A stretch of 64,000 bases of DNA from positions 124,001 through 188,000 of the forward strand of contig NZ_BDDT01000002.1 of NCBI RefSeq assembly GCF_001661495.1, read 5' to 3'. Under the pieces are notes generated by a model that saw only the letters and a list, made by a program, of their open reading frames with translations, was not told where the DNA came from and did no database searches. Positions 26,698 to 36,382 of the stretch are shown here, piece by piece; within the stretch, counting starts at the first letter, position 1; each line of letters starts with the position of its first letter. The position numbers and the translations under genes were made by a program. Source of the DNA: Pseudoalteromonas prydzensis (GTDB taxonomy: Bacteria > Pseudomonadota > Gammaproteobacteria > Enterobacterales > Alteromonadaceae).

Positions 26698-26953
26698 CAA
26701 GGTCGATTACTAAAACTGGGCCATCTAAAAGGGTTAATTTTAAGTTTCTGCTGTTAACCTCTTATATTCAATCCCAAGGTCGATTACCAAAATCGGGCCA
26801 TCTTAGGTGGGTATGCAAACATTTATTTAACCTTGCCTCTTATATTCAATCTCAAGGTCGATTACCAAAACTGGGCCATCTAAAAGGGTTAATTTTAAGT
26901 TTCTGCTGTTAACCTCTTATATTCAATCCCAAGGTCGATTACAATACCGCCAT
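26698..26953. repeat. Tandem 77/78-bp repeat array upstream of epd
   Basis: Units start at 26698, 26775, 26853 and 26930, each opening with CAAGGTCGATTAC and, in the first three, continuing to GGGCCATCT. Units 1 and 3 (77 nt) differ at one base. Unit 2 (78 nt) keeps the ends but has a different middle. Unit 4 is truncated after about 25 nt. The array is therefore an A-B-A-partial structure with a 155-nt higher period. Units 1 and 3 contain the inverted pair GGTTAA/TTAACC. A partial unit-like end (CCTATATCTAGGG) precedes unit 1. It occupies most of the 355-nt gap before epd. Confidence 0.9.
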
Positions 26954-26956
26954 CTC

Positions 26957-26975
26957 AAAGGCAGGTTGCCTTTAT
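26957..26975 (+). other. Small hairpin before epd
   Basis: AAAGGCA and TGCCTTT form a 7-bp stem with a 3-nt loop, 31 nt before the epd start. It could be an attenuator-like structure or the counterpart of the hairpins in the preceding repeats. Confidence 0.4.
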
Positions 26976-27006
26976 CTGCAAGCAACTAGAGTGGATTTTC
27001 TTTCGA

Positions 27007-28026
27007 ATGGCAATCAAACTTGCAATTAATGGTTTTGGTCGAATTGGTCGAAATATTGTCCGCGCGTTATATGAATCGGGACTTAGCGATCATATTAAAA
27101 TCGTTGCGATTAATGAATTAGCGGATCCCGAAGGGATTGCTCACTTACTAAAATATGACACCTCCCATGGTCGTTTTAAATATCCGGTGACCTTAGGTGA
27201 AGATTCACTGAGTGTCGCAGGCGATACGATAGCATTATTTTCTGAGCAAAATCCGATTGAACTGCCATGGCAGTTACTTGATGTTGATGTGGTTTTAGAG
27301 TGTACAGGGGTTTATCATTCCCGTGAACACGCGCAATTGCATCTGGATGCGGGTGCTAAAAAAGTTTTATTTTCTCAGCCCGCTGATGCAGATGTTGATG
27401 CCACGATCGTGTATGGTATTAATGATGATGAACTGCTTGCTGAGCATACAATTGTTTCTAATGGTTCATGTACGACCAACTGTATCGTGCCGGTGATCAA
27501 AGTGCTTGATGATGCGTTTGGTATTGAATCAGGGGCGATTACGACTATTCATGCGTCGATGAACGATCAGCAAGTGATTGATGCCTATCATCATGATTTA
27601 CGCCGTACCCGCGCTGCAAGTCAGTCTATTATTCCTGTAGATACTAAACTAGCCCGTGGTATTGAACGTATTTTACCTAAGTTTCATGGCCGCTTTGAAG
27701 CCATTGCAGTACGCGTACCTACTATCAATGTGACTGCGATGGATTTGAGTGTGACGGTTAACGCCGATGTTGATTTAAACGCGGTGAATAAAGTATTAAA
27801 AGCAGCAGCGAGAGACCGTTTAGAAGGTATTTTAAGTTATACCGAAGAGCCATTGGTCTCGGTTGATTTTAATCATGACCCACATTCTTGTATCATAGAT
27901 GGCACGCAGACACGAGTCAGTCATAAACGGCTGATAAAGTTGTTAGTGTGGTGTGATAATGAATGGGGTTTCGCTAATCGTATGCTCGATACAGCACGAG
28001 TAATGATGGCAGCAAATAAAATTTAG
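27007..28026 (+). CDS. epd: D-erythrose-4-phosphate dehydrogenase
   Basis: 339 residues of the glyceraldehyde-3-phosphate dehydrogenase fold. The NAD-binding [15 protein letters not shown] is at the start and the catalytic Cys155 in NGSCTTNC. Epd-type phrases [33 protein letters not shown] and [12 protein letters not shown] separate it from GapA. Epd oxidises erythrose-4-phosphate to 4-phosphoerythronate for pyridoxal phosphate synthesis; some marine homologues may serve as GAPDH. It is first in the classic epd-pgk-fba cluster. The start has no strong Shine-Dalgarno, and its upstream region is filled by the tandem repeat. Confidence 0.9.
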   Translation: MAIKLAINGFGRIGRNIVRALYESGLSDHIKIVAINELADPEGIAHLLKYDTSHGRFKYPVTLGEDSLSVAGDTIALFSEQNPIELPWQLLDVDVVLECTGVYHSREHAQLHLDAGAKKVLFSQPADADVDATIVYGINDDELLAEHTIVSNGSCTTNCIVPVIKVLDDAFGIESGAITTIHASMNDQQVIDAYHHDLRRTRAASQSIIPVDTKLARGIERILPKFHGRFEAIAVRVPTINVTAMDLSVTVNADVDLNAVNKVLKAAARDRLEGILSYTEEPLVSVDFNHDPHSCIIDGTQTRVSHKRLIKLLVWCDNEWGFANRMLDTARVMMAANKI

Positions 28027-28082
28027 AACCTAAAATAAAACCTATATATTTCAAGTCAGTATCGTTAACTAAGGAGAAGTCC

Positions 28083-29258
28083 ATGTCGGTCATAAATATG
28101 GCAGATTTAGATTTAAACGGCAAACGCGTGTTAATTCGTGAAGATTTAAATGTACCAGTAAAAGCAGGTAAAGTGACCTCAGACGCACGTATTCGTGCTG
28201 CATTACCAAGTATTAAACTTGCTCTTGAAAAAGGCGCTAAAGTAATGGTGATGTCACACCTAGGCCGTCCTACGGAAGGGGAATACAACGAAGAGTTTTC
28301 ATTAGCGCCTGTTGTTGATTACTTAAATGAAGCACTTGAGCAAAATGTACGTCTTGAAAAAGATTACTTAGATGGCGTTGAAATTGCCGATAATGAAGTG
28401 GTGGTTTTTGAAAACGTACGCTTTAATGTTGGCGAAAGCAAAGACGACGAAGTGCTATCTAAAAAACTCGCTGCATTATGTGATGTATACGTAATGGATG
28501 CATTTGGTACCGCTCACCGTGCTCAAGCGTCTACCCATGGTGTTGGCTTATTTGCAGATGTGGCTTGTGCAGGCCCGCTTTTAGCGGCTGAATTAGAGGC
28601 ATTAGGTAAAGCTCTTGATAACCCAGCTCGTCCGCTTGTAGCGATTGTTGGTGGTTCTAAGGTATCAACTAAACTAACCGTACTTGATTCACTATCAACG
28701 ATTGTTGATCAGCTAGTCACCGGTGGCGGTATTGCTAATACCTTTATTGCAGCAGCGGGTTACCCTGTTGGCAAATCACTCTACGAAGCAGACTTAATTG
28801 ACGAAGCGAATAAGTTAAGTGCAGCGGCGAAAAGTAATAATGGCGAAATTCCAGTACCAACAGATGTTGTTGTTGCTAATGAGTTCTCAGAATCTGCTGT
28901 GGCAACATTAAAAGATGTTAGCGAAGTAACAGACACCGACATGATTTTTGATATTGGCCCAGATACAGCAAGCAAACTTGCAAAAATTATTGCAAACGCA
29001 GGTACTGTTGTGTGGAATGGCCCGGTTGGCGTATTTGAATTTGATCAGTTTGGTAATGGCACCCGTGCGATTGCACAAGCGATTGCTAATTCAAATGCAT
29101 TTTCAATTGCTGGTGGCGGTGATACGTTAGCAGCCATTGATAAATACGGCATTGCCGAAAAAATCTCGTATATTTCAACTGGTGGTGGCGCTTTCCTTGA
29201 GTTTTTAGAAGGGAAAAAACTACCTGCAGTTGCTATGCTTGAACAACGCGCTAAGTAA
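28083..29258 (+). CDS. pgk: Phosphoglycerate kinase
   Basis: 391 residues, close to the family length. The substrate-binding IREDLNVPV and SHLGRPT, the hinge region near [21 protein letters not shown], and the C-terminal nucleotide-binding GGGDTLAAI and [13 protein letters not shown] are all present. It transfers phosphate from 1,3-bisphosphoglycerate to ADP in glycolysis. AAGGAG lies 7-8 nt before the ATG. It follows epd by 56 nt. Confidence 0.97.
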   Translation: MSVINMADLDLNGKRVLIREDLNVPVKAGKVTSDARIRAALPSIKLALEKGAKVMVMSHLGRPTEGEYNEEFSLAPVVDYLNEALEQNVRLEKDYLDGVEIADNEVVVFENVRFNVGESKDDEVLSKKLAALCDVYVMDAFGTAHRAQASTHGVGLFADVACAGPLLAAELEALGKALDNPARPLVAIVGGSKVSTKLTVLDSLSTIVDQLVTGGGIANTFIAAAGYPVGKSLYEADLIDEANKLSAAAKSNNGEIPVPTDVVVANEFSESAVATLKDVSEVTDTDMIFDIGPDTASKLAKIIANAGTVVWNGPVGVFEFDQFGNGTRAIAQAIANSNAFSIAGGGDTLAAIDKYGIAEKISYISTGGGAFLEFLEGKKLPAVAMLEQRAK

Positions 29259-29268
29259 TTAGCGTTAG

Positions 29269-29301
29269 CTCAGTGTACTTACTTTAAGTAAGTACGCTGA
29301 G
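29269..29301. other. Long hairpin between pgk and fba
   Basis: CTCAGTGTACTTACTT and AAGTAAGTACGCTGAG pair over 16 bp (one G-U) around a single base. No T-run follows, so a processing or stabilising hairpin is more likely than a terminator. Confidence 0.55.
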
Positions 29302-29473
29302 TACGATCAGTTATTAAATACCTCTCACCCTTATTTAATACTGGTTTTGTATAACGGTAAATTTGGCGAAAGCCAAGGCTATCGAGGTGCAGTGATTGCA
29401 CCAAACTCAACTATTCCGTTCGAACTAGGTAGCTTTGCGCGTGCGCAGCTATCGACAATTTGGAGAATACCAA

Positions 29474-30538
29474 ATGGCTTTAATCAGTATGCGACAACTT
29501 CTTGACCATGCAGCTGAACATGGTTATGGCGTACCAGCATTTAACGTTAATAACCAAGAGCAGATCCGCGCTATTATGATGGCGGCAGACAAAACTAACA
29601 GCCCAGTAATTGTACAAGGTTCAGCTGGCGCTCGTGCCTATGCTGGCGCCCCATTTATTCGTCACATGATTTTAGCTGCTGTTGAAGAGTGGCCACATAT
29701 CCCTGTGGTAATGCATCAAGATCACGGTACCTCACCTGGCGTATGCCAACGTTCAATTCAATTAGGTTTTTCATCAGTGATGATGGATGGCTCATTAATG
29801 ACAGACGGTAAAACACCGTCAAGCTATGAATATAATGTTGATGTGACACGCAAAACAGTTGAACTGGCACATTCATGTGGTGTGTCTGTTGAAGGCGAGC
29901 TAGGTGTGCTTGGTTCACTTGAAACTGGTGAAGCTGGCGAAGAAGATGGTGTTGGCGCTGAAGGTAAGTTAACGACAGATCAAATGCTTACTGATCCTGA
30001 AGAAGCGGCTGATTTTGTAAGTAAAACCCACGTTGATGCACTGGCAATTGCGTGCGGTACATCACACGGCGCGTATAAATTTACTCGCCCACCTACGGAT
30101 GATATTTTAGCAATCGATCGTATTAAAGCTATCCACGCACGTATTCCTAACACTCATTTAGTTATGCATGGTTCGTCTTCAGTGCCGCAAGAATGGCTTG
30201 AGATCATCAACCAATACGGTGGTGAGATCCCACAAACTTACGGTGTACCAGTCGAGCAGATCATCGAAGGTATTAAGTTTGGGGTGCGTAAAGTAAATAT
30301 CGATACTGATTTACGCTTAGCATCAACGGGCGCAATTCGTCGTCATTTAGCACTTAACCCTGCGAATTTTGATCCACGTAAATACTTAGCTGAAGCAACA
30401 AAAGCGATGACAGAGATCTGTGTTGCTCGCTATGAGTCGTTTGGCACTGCGGGTCAAGCGAGTAAGATCAAACCAATTTCACTAGATGATATGCACCTTA
30501 AATATTTAACAGGTGAATTAGATCCAAAAATTAAATAA
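29474..30538 (+). CDS. fba: Fructose-bisphosphate aldolase, class II
   Basis: 354 residues from the ATG at 29474, which has GGAG 8 nt upstream; the longer frame from 29435 lacks family similarity. Zinc ligands and catalytic residues are seen in [39 protein letters not shown] and [10 protein letters not shown], ending with [19 protein letters not shown]. It cleaves fructose-1,6-bisphosphate in glycolysis and runs in reverse in gluconeogenesis, relevant to growth on acetate. Third gene of epd-pgk-fba, 215 nt after pgk with the hairpin above in between. Confidence 0.96.
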   Translation: MALISMRQLLDHAAEHGYGVPAFNVNNQEQIRAIMMAADKTNSPVIVQGSAGARAYAGAPFIRHMILAAVEEWPHIPVVMHQDHGTSPGVCQRSIQLGFSSVMMDGSLMTDGKTPSSYEYNVDVTRKTVELAHSCGVSVEGELGVLGSLETGEAGEEDGVGAEGKLTTDQMLTDPEEAADFVSKTHVDALAIACGTSHGAYKFTRPPTDDILAIDRIKAIHARIPNTHLVMHGSSSVPQEWLEIINQYGGEIPQTYGVPVEQIIEGIKFGVRKVNIDTDLRLASTGAIRRHLALNPANFDPRKYLAEATKAMTEICVARYESFGTAGQASKIKPISLDDMHLKYLTGELDPKIK

Positions 30539-30565
30539 ATTCATTAAGTTATTTAATGAATAAAC

Positions 30566-30597
30566 AGCCAGTAGTGTCATGCTACTGGCTTTTTTTA
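30566..30597 (+). terminator. Rho-independent terminator of fba
   Basis: AGCCAGTAG and CTACTGGCT form a 9-bp stem with a 7-nt loop, followed by seven T. Confidence 0.88.
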
Positions 30598-30601
30598 TAT
30601 T

Positions 30602-30871
30602 TGATCAATAGGGATCATTATTTTACCAAGCGCTAAATTTGGGATCACTGATTTACTAACTATGTGACTCTGGGATCAAATTTTTACTAAGGAACGACAC
30701 AACTGCGCGTGTTTTTGTTGGATAAATAACCACTTCACAGCGAGCTTGTACAAATGATCAACAACTTATATATTTTGCTAGGTAAAACACTGATCCCAGA
30801 TCTAACGCTCTTAGTAAAAGCATGATCCCTGACTCAGTACTTGGTAGAATTTTGATCTCTAAAAATGATCA
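30602..30871. mobile_element. 270-bp element with three repeats facing three inverted repeats
   Basis: Six copies of a 20-mer with consensus GGGATCANNNTTTTACYAAG are present. Three are on the plus strand (30611-30630, 30641-30660, 30672-30691) and three on the minus strand (30778-30797, 30810-30829, 30840-30859), at 30-32-nt spacing. Outside them TGATCA occurs at both borders (30602-30607 and 30866-30871). The 86-nt centre has no gene. Inverted clusters of transposase sites at the two ends are typical of IS21, Mu and Tn7 type elements, so this looks like a transposase-less miniature derivative. No target duplication is evident. Confidence 0.7.
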
Positions 30872-31130
30872 GAACAGCTTTGTTATTGCCACAATTAATT
30901 AAAAATCGCTACGGTAATTGTGGTGATTGAAGCGTAAAAAATAGCTAATAAGTACTGCCATTTATAAATAGTATACGGGCAGTGTTGCTCAAAGTTGGTA
31001 CTAGCTAAAATATTTAAACTAATTAAAAGGTATTAATTAAATCAATTTGGAAAACTTTATTTACCGTTATTTTGTCCCTAATAAGGGTTAATTAGTGTTT
31101 TTTTTCCTGCATTTTGATTTACACGTTACA
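30872..31130. other. AT-rich region upstream of phoB
   Basis: The rest of the 661-nt gap between fba and phoB. No open frame, hairpin terminator or RNA gene could be supported. The promoter of phoB must lie at its right end with the PhoB box. Confidence 0.4.
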
Positions 31131-31158
31131 CTTTCATAAAAATGTCATACTTAGTCAT
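31131..31158 (+). promoter_or_regulatory. PhoB box upstream of phoB
   Basis: CTTTCAT (31131-31137) and ATGTCAT (31142-31148) start 11 nt apart with an A-rich spacer. A third half-site, TAGTCAT (31152-31158), follows 10 nt later. This is the expected autoregulatory site, 41 nt before the start codon. Confidence 0.75.
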
Positions 31159-31199
31159 AATAATGAAAACTAGTTCGATAACGAAAGAGATAAATTGGA

Positions 31200-31889
31200 A
31201 TGTCACGTAAAGTACTTGTCGTCGATGACGAAGCACCGATCAGAGAGATGCTGGTTTTTGTATTAGAGCAAAACGGTTTTCAAGCAATTGAAGCAGAAGA
31301 TTATGATTCTGCCATTGCAGCTATGGTAGAGCCTTACCCTGATATGGTGCTACTGGATTGGATGCTACCAGGAGGTAGTGGAATTCAAATCGCCAAAAAA
31401 TTTAAACAAAGTGAATACACTCGGCAAATTCCGATTATCATGCTGACGGCCCGCGGAGAAGAAGAAGATAAAGTTCGTGGCCTTGAAGTCGGTGCTGATG
31501 ATTATGTTACTAAGCCATTTTCACCAAAAGAGTTGATGGCGCGTATTAAAGCGGTTATTCGTCGCGTTTCACCAACGTCACTAGAAGAAGCGATTGATGT
31601 TCATGGCTTACGCTTAGACCCTATTTCACATCGTGTCACCTCACAAGGTAGCGAGCTGGATATGGGGCCAACTGAGTTTCGTTTACTGCATTTCTTTATG
31701 ACTCACCCCGAACGTGTTTACAGCCGTGAACAACTACTAGATAACGTGTGGGGGACTAATGTCTATGTTGAAGATAGAACGGTAGACGTGCATATTCGTC
31801 GCTTACGCAAAGCGATTGCACCGCTTGGCCATGATCGCTTAGTACAAACTGTACGTGGCGCAGGTTATCGCTTTTCAAGTAAACTATAA
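31200..31889 (+). CDS. phoB: Phosphate regulon response regulator PhoB
   Basis: 229 residues. The receiver domain (1-120) has D9/D10, phospho-acceptor D53 ([13 protein letters not shown]), T in [33 protein letters not shown] and the conserved lysine. The C-terminal winged helix ([47 protein letters not shown]) is of the OmpR/PhoB type and this wording is typical of PhoB itself. It activates genes of phosphate starvation. It is followed by phoR 45 nt later. Confidence 0.95.
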   Translation: MSRKVLVVDDEAPIREMLVFVLEQNGFQAIEAEDYDSAIAAMVEPYPDMVLLDWMLPGGSGIQIAKKFKQSEYTRQIPIIMLTARGEEEDKVRGLEVGADDYVTKPFSPKELMARIKAVIRRVSPTSLEEAIDVHGLRLDPISHRVTSQGSELDMGPTEFRLLHFFMTHPERVYSREQLLDNVWGTNVYVEDRTVDVHIRRLRKAIAPLGHDRLVQTVRGAGYRFSSKL

Positions 31890-31934
31890 AACATTCTGAC
31901 CAAGGTCGGTCTTACTCTAAGGTAAAGTGAGTGT

Positions 31935-33278
31935 ATGTATCGAGTTGTCAATAAGCAGGCGTTAGCAAAGCGTCTGCTTATCTATTTCCTGCCTTTATTA
32001 TTAGTTGGTGTGCTAATTGGTGCGCCATTTCTGCTTTTGTTTTTAGGCTCTTTTTCACTACTTGTTTGGCATTACCATCAATTATACCGGCTCAGTGATT
32101 GGTTATTGAATCAGCGCAGTTTTAATCCACCTGAAGGTGAGGGCGCATGGGAGCAAGTGTTTGAAGGGATCTATCACTTACAACACCGCAATCGTAAAAA
32201 ACGCAATGAATTAGCGGATCTGATCCGTCGTTTTCGTGATGGTGCCGAAGCGGTACCCGATGCTGTGGTGGTATTACAGCGAGATTTAAGTATTGTTTGG
32301 TGTAATCAACTCGCGTTAAAAGTACTGGGCTTACAGTGGCCAACCGATCATGGTCAGCGTCTTGATAATCTAGTGCGCGATCCTAAGTTTGCCAAGTATA
32401 TGCAAATGGAAATGTTTGATGAAGCATTAGAACTTGAAAGTGGTCACAGTGTTGAACAAGTTTTAGAGTTTCGGGTAATGCCTTACGCCAGTTCACAATT
32501 AATGGTGGTCGTCAGGGATGTGACGCGCTTGAAGCAACTAGAGCAAATGCGCAAAGACTTTGTTGCCAATGTTTCTCATGAACTGCGCACGCCACTGACG
32601 GTTGTTACAGGTTATTTAGAAATGTTTGATGGCGATATGATGCCACCGCCAGCGATGTGGAATAAAGCCCAAGGTACTATGCTTGAGCAATGTAAACGGA
32701 TGGACAGCCTAGTTAATCAGTTATTGTCATTATCACGTATCGAAGGCGCTCGACGTCAAGATAACGACAAAGCGGTCAACGTCCCACAATTACTTAGCTA
32801 TATAAAAACCGAAGCACAGTCTTTGAACCAAGATAAAGGCCATGAGTTAATATTTGATATTGATACAGGGCTTGATATTAAAGGTTCAGAGGAAGAGCTA
32901 CGTAGCGCGTTTTCTAACTTAGTCTTCAATGCCATTCATTACACTAAGGCTGGCGGTAAAATTACCGTAAGCTGGCAGCTAAAAGATAAGCAAGCGTATT
33001 TTGCGGTAGTTGATAATGGCGATGGTATTGCTGCTGAGCATATTAATCGTTTAACGGAGCGGTTTTATCGAGTGGATAAGGCGCGTAGTCGTACCACAGG
33101 TGGTTCAGGGCTTGGCTTAGCAATTACCAAGCATGTGTTAACCCGCCATGATAGTAAGTTAAATATCAGTAGTAAATTAGGGCAAGGTTCCACGTTTTCG
33201 TTTGCCTTTAATGGTGATAAAACGGTGCTACTAAACAATTTAGCTGAAAACACTCAAAGTCATAAAACTGTCACTTAA
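31935..33278 (+). CDS. phoR: Phosphate regulon sensor kinase PhoR
   Basis: 447 residues. An N-terminal hydrophobic hairpin (about 12-50) anchors it without a large periplasmic domain, as known for PhoR. A PAS domain (about 100-200, DAVVVLQRDLSIVWCNQLALKVLG) precedes HisKA with H215 (ANVSHELRTPLTVV) and the ATPase domain (NLVFNAIHYT, DNGDGIAAEH, GGSGLGLAITKHVL). It phosphorylates PhoB when phosphate is low. The pstS PhoB boxes overlap its 3' end. Confidence 0.95.
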   Translation: MYRVVNKQALAKRLLIYFLPLLLVGVLIGAPFLLLFLGSFSLLVWHYHQLYRLSDWLLNQRSFNPPEGEGAWEQVFEGIYHLQHRNRKKRNELADLIRRFRDGAEAVPDAVVVLQRDLSIVWCNQLALKVLGLQWPTDHGQRLDNLVRDPKFAKYMQMEMFDEALELESGHSVEQVLEFRVMPYASSQLMVVVRDVTRLKQLEQMRKDFVANVSHELRTPLTVVTGYLEMFDGDMMPPPAMWNKAQGTMLEQCKRMDSLVNQLLSLSRIEGARRQDNDKAVNVPQLLSYIKTEAQSLNQDKGHELIFDIDTGLDIKGSEEELRSAFSNLVFNAIHYTKAGGKITVSWQLKDKQAYFAVVDNGDGIAAEHINRLTERFYRVDKARSRTTGGSGLGLAITKHVLTRHDSKLNISSKLGQGSTFSFAFNGDKTVLLNNLAENTQSHKTVT

Positions 33279-33296
33279 GAGTAATCTAACTGTCAT
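33257..33296 (+). promoter_or_regulatory. Multi-site PhoB box upstream of pstS
   Basis: Half-sites start at 33257 (AAGTCAT), 33268 (CTGTCAC), 33279 (GAGTAAT, weak) and 33290 (CTGTCAT), all in 11-nt phase. The first two overlap the end of phoR. This is the strongest Pho site in the window. Confidence 0.8.
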
Positions 33297-33355
33297 CTGT
33301 TCTCTTTAGAGTAGACGGCAGTTAAGAAATGGACGAACCAAATCGGAGTAACCCC

Positions 33356-34324
33356 ATGAAATTTAAAAACCTCGTAGCCGCAATGGGTGTGGCAGTAACA
33401 ACATTTGTATCTGCACAAGCTATGGCTGTCGATGCAGACATTCCTGAGTATCAGAAAACCAGTGGTATTTCAGGTAATTTTTCATCAGTGGGCTCTGATA
33501 CATTAGCCAACATGATGACCTTTTGGGCAGAAGAATATAAGCGCATCTATCCAAATGTAAATATTCAAATTCAAGCGGCTGGTTCATCAACTGCGCCGCC
33601 AGCATTAACTGAAGGTACATCTAATTTCGGCCCTATGAGCCGAAGAATGAAATCAAAAGAAATCGAAGCGTTTGAAAAGCGTTACGGTTATAAGCCAACA
33701 GAAGTGCGCGTTGCTATCGATGCCCTTGCTGTGTTTGTACATAAAGATAACCCAATTGAAGGCCTGCGTATTGATCAAATCGATGCGATTTTCTCTTCAA
33801 CACGTAAATGTGGCGCAACAGCAGATGTAACGCGCTGGAGTGACGTAGGTTTAACAGGTGATTGGGCTGCTAAAGATGTTCAGCTTTACGGACGTAACTC
33901 TGTATCGGGCACTTATGGTTACTTTAAAAGCAAAGCACTGTGTAAAGGTGACTTCCGTAATAACGTAAATGAGCAGCCTGGTTCAGCTTCTGTTGTACAA
34001 TCAATTTCATCATCAGTGAATGCAATTGGTTACTCAGGCATTGGTTATAAAACATCAGGTGTGCGTACAGTACCACTGGCGAAAAAAGGCGATAACTTTG
34101 TTGATGCAACACTTGAGAATGTAGCAACTGGTAAGTACCCACTGTCGCGCTTTTTATATGTGTATGTGAATAAGCACCCTAATAAGCCGCTTGCACCAAT
34201 TGAAGCTGAGTTCTTAAAAATGGTGTTATCGCTAGATGGCCAAAAAATTGTAGAGAAAGATGGTTATGTGCCGCTTTCGGGCAAGATGGCAATGAGTGAG
34301 CTTAAGAAGCTAGGTCTTCTTTAA
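33356..34324 (+). CDS. pstS: PstS-like phosphate-binding periplasmic protein
   Basis: 322 residues. The ATG at 33356 has GGAG 8 nt upstream and begins a Sec signal peptide ([24 protein letters not shown]); the longer frame from 33329 does not. Ligand-pocket phrases are [27 protein letters not shown] and [18 protein letters not shown]. It binds phosphate for the Pst ABC transporter, but no pstCAB follows; a terminator comes directly after. In related marine bacteria a separate pstS beside phoBR is common. It may serve another Pst operon or act as a scavenger. Confidence 0.9.
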   Translation: MKFKNLVAAMGVAVTTFVSAQAMAVDADIPEYQKTSGISGNFSSVGSDTLANMMTFWAEEYKRIYPNVNIQIQAAGSSTAPPALTEGTSNFGPMSRRMKSKEIEAFEKRYGYKPTEVRVAIDALAVFVHKDNPIEGLRIDQIDAIFSSTRKCGATADVTRWSDVGLTGDWAAKDVQLYGRNSVSGTYGYFKSKALCKGDFRNNVNEQPGSASVVQSISSSVNAIGYSGIGYKTSGVRTVPLAKKGDNFVDATLENVATGKYPLSRFLYVYVNKHPNKPLAPIEAEFLKMVLSLDGQKIVEKDGYVPLSGKMAMSELKKLGLL

Positions 34325-34348
34325 ACTCAACATCAACGCTGAGTTAAT

Positions 34349-34384
34349 AAAAAACCGCGCAATGTAAATTGCGCGGTTTTTTTA
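34349..34384. terminator. Bidirectional terminator between pstS and opgH
   Basis: AAAACCGCGCAA and TTGCGCGGTTTT form a 12-bp stem with a 6-nt loop, with T-runs on either strand. It serves both converging genes. Confidence 0.88.
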
Positions 34385-34405
34385 TGGGCGTTTTAACTAA
34401 ACGCC

Positions 34406-36382
34406 TTAGCTAAATAGCTTCTTTTTTATTTGTTGATGGGCATTTAAAACGCGCTTGCGTTTACTTAAACCTTGGCGTTTAAAGCTTTGTATTGGCATTA
34501 CTACTGGTTGTTCTTGAGGCAATACAGGGATTGCGAAACTAGCCACCTCATCACTTGGTAATGCTATTTCTTGCTCATGTACACGCAAAGCGGCAAGTGT
34601 ATCGTCATTATCAATTTCACTGGGGCAAATAAATATGCCCATTTTACGTAACTTAACACCTAAGCCAATGCTGCTTGAATAGCGTACAATTGGCGCAGCT
34701 AAAATTAAGCCGACTAAAATGGGTGACAACCACCAAAAGAAAGTAGGTGTATAGTAATAAGCAACGCCACCCCATGCAATAGACACTAAAGTCGCTATTA
34801 ACGTATAGCCAATAGCCTCTTTCCAAGGCACCATACGACCTGAACGTGGTTGTGCATCCCACGATACTTTTTTACCTAAAAATACACACACCACAAAGTA
34901 GCTGTGAAATACCATCATTAATGGTGCAACAATTATGGCAAAGACCGTTTCTATTAATGATCCGAATATAAGTTTCAGGCTACCGCCAAATTGTTTATTC
35001 CTGTGTATTAACGTAACGATGAGTCCCATTAGTTTTGGCAGTAATAGTAATCCTATAGTGATAAACAGCAACGAATCAATAAGCTCTGTTTTCGCTATCT
35101 GCCAAGTTGGGAATAATTGGTAAGGTTGATTGAAATAAACGTTACTATTCATAGCACGCGTTACTGCATCAACCGTACTTAACACCAACATAGATAACCA
35201 AATTAGCGAAGAAATATACGCGGTCGCACCTAATAAGAAGTGCAACTTGTTCATTAGTTTTATACCTGATGAAGGTAATAAACCTAAATGTTGGATATTA
35301 CCTTGCACCCAACGTCTGTCGCGTATTGCGTAATCTAAAATATTACTGGGGACTTCTTCGTAGCTGCCTTGAACATCACTTAATAAAATAACATCCCAGC
35401 CAGAGCGGTTTAAAAGAGCGGCTTCAACAAAGTCATGGCTTAGGATCTCACCACCAAAAGGGGCTTTACCTTCAAGTACAGGCAGCCCGCAGCAGTTAAT
35501 AAAGGCTTCAACACGAATAATAGCATTGTGACCCCAATAGTTGGCTTGATTGGTTTGCCAAAAAGCGGAACCAGTTGCTAGCATTGGGCTGTATAACACA
35601 GAAGCAAATTGTAAAAAGCGACCGAAGAACGTTTCTTGTCTAACTGGAATAGGGATTGTCTGGATCAACCCGGCATTTGGGTTGTTGATCATGCTTGTTG
35701 TAAGCTCAAGCATACATTGACCGGTCATAATGCTATCTGCATCAAGTACAATCATATGTTCATATTGGCTTCCCCAGCGTTCACAAAAATCAGCTAAGTT
35801 ACCTACTTTACGGTGTTTATTATCAGTACGGTTACGATAGAAAACCTGCTTTGCAGTTTCCCCTAAACGTGCAGTTAGTGCATGCCAAGCTTTTAGCTCA
35901 TTGCGTGCAATGTCTTTATCTTGGGTATCACTTAATAAATAAAAATCAAAATGCGCAAACTGACCGGTCTTTAAAAGCGAGCGCAAGCTCACTTCAAAAC
36001 CAGCAATAACGCGTTCAGTATCTTCGTTGTAAATAGGCATCACTATGGCAGTTTTGCTGTTACTTAACGCTTGGGGGTCTATAGTAATCGGCTTTTGACG
36101 TTTTAAAGTCAATGGATCGATTCTCAATAATTGCAGAATAAAACCCATACAGCCACTACAAAATGCAGTCACAATCCAAGTGAAAGTGATTGAAAATAGC
36201 GCAAGTAAGGCGTATTCAAGTAAGGTCATGGAGTTTGAATTTAAAATATCAAACATGATCCACATGCCATAAGCTGAAATATACAGCACTAACAACGTAA
36301 ATAGTGCGATGCGTGATTTTCTAAAGGGTATTGCAGCGTTACCTGCTTTACTTTTATTGAACATCGTTTGGATACCAGACAT
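34406..36382 (-). CDS. opgH: Osmoregulated periplasmic glucan glucosyltransferase
   Basis: 658 residues from the ATG at 36382; a GTG at 36397 and an ATG at 36364 are alternatives. It is an inner membrane GT2 enzyme that makes the beta-1,2-glucan backbone from UDP-glucose and moves it to the periplasm. Seen are two N-terminal helices, VMPIYNEDTERV, VLDADSIMTG, SHDFVEAALLNRSGWDV and the RDRRWVQGN motif, then six or so C-terminal helices. It is shorter than the 847-residue Escherichia coli protein, mainly by lacking the long N-terminal cytoplasmic extension. It overlaps opgG by 29 nt. Confidence 0.92.
   Translation of the reverse strand: MSGIQTMFNKSKAGNAAIPFRKSRIALFTLLVLYISAYGMWIMFDILNSNSMTLLEYALLALFSITFTWIVTAFCSGCMGFILQLLRIDPLTLKRQKPITIDPQALSNSKTAIVMPIYNEDTERVIAGFEVSLRSLLKTGQFAHFDFYLLSDTQDKDIARNELKAWHALTARLGETAKQVFYRNRTDNKHRKVGNLADFCERWGSQYEHMIVLDADSIMTGQCMLELTTSMINNPNAGLIQTIPIPVRQETFFGRFLQFASVLYSPMLATGSAFWQTNQANYWGHNAIIRVEAFINCCGLPVLEGKAPFGGEILSHDFVEAALLNRSGWDVILLSDVQGSYEEVPSNILDYAIRDRRWVQGNIQHLGLLPSSGIKLMNKLHFLLGATAYISSLIWLSMLVLSTVDAVTRAMNSNVYFNQPYQLFPTWQIAKTELIDSLLFITIGLLLLPKLMGLIVTLIHRNKQFGGSLKLIFGSLIETVFAIIVAPLMMVFHSYFVVCVFLGKKVSWDAQPRSGRMVPWKEAIGYTLIATLVSIAWGGVAYYYTPTFFWWLSPILVGLILAAPIVRYSSSIGLGVKLRKMGIFICPSEIDNDDTLAALRVHEQEIALPSDEVASFAIPVLPQEQPVVMPIQSFKRQGLSKRKRVLNAHQQIKKKLFS

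Noticed and set aside
26698..26953. Regularly spaced repeats considered as a CRISPR array
   Set aside because: Units are 77-78 nt with internal sequence also repeated (units 1 and 3 nearly identical), there are only four units, and no cas genes are nearby.
31200..34324. Expectation of a complete pst operon after pstS
   Set aside because: A bidirectional terminator and the converging opgH gene follow immediately; no pstC, pstA or pstB frame is present.
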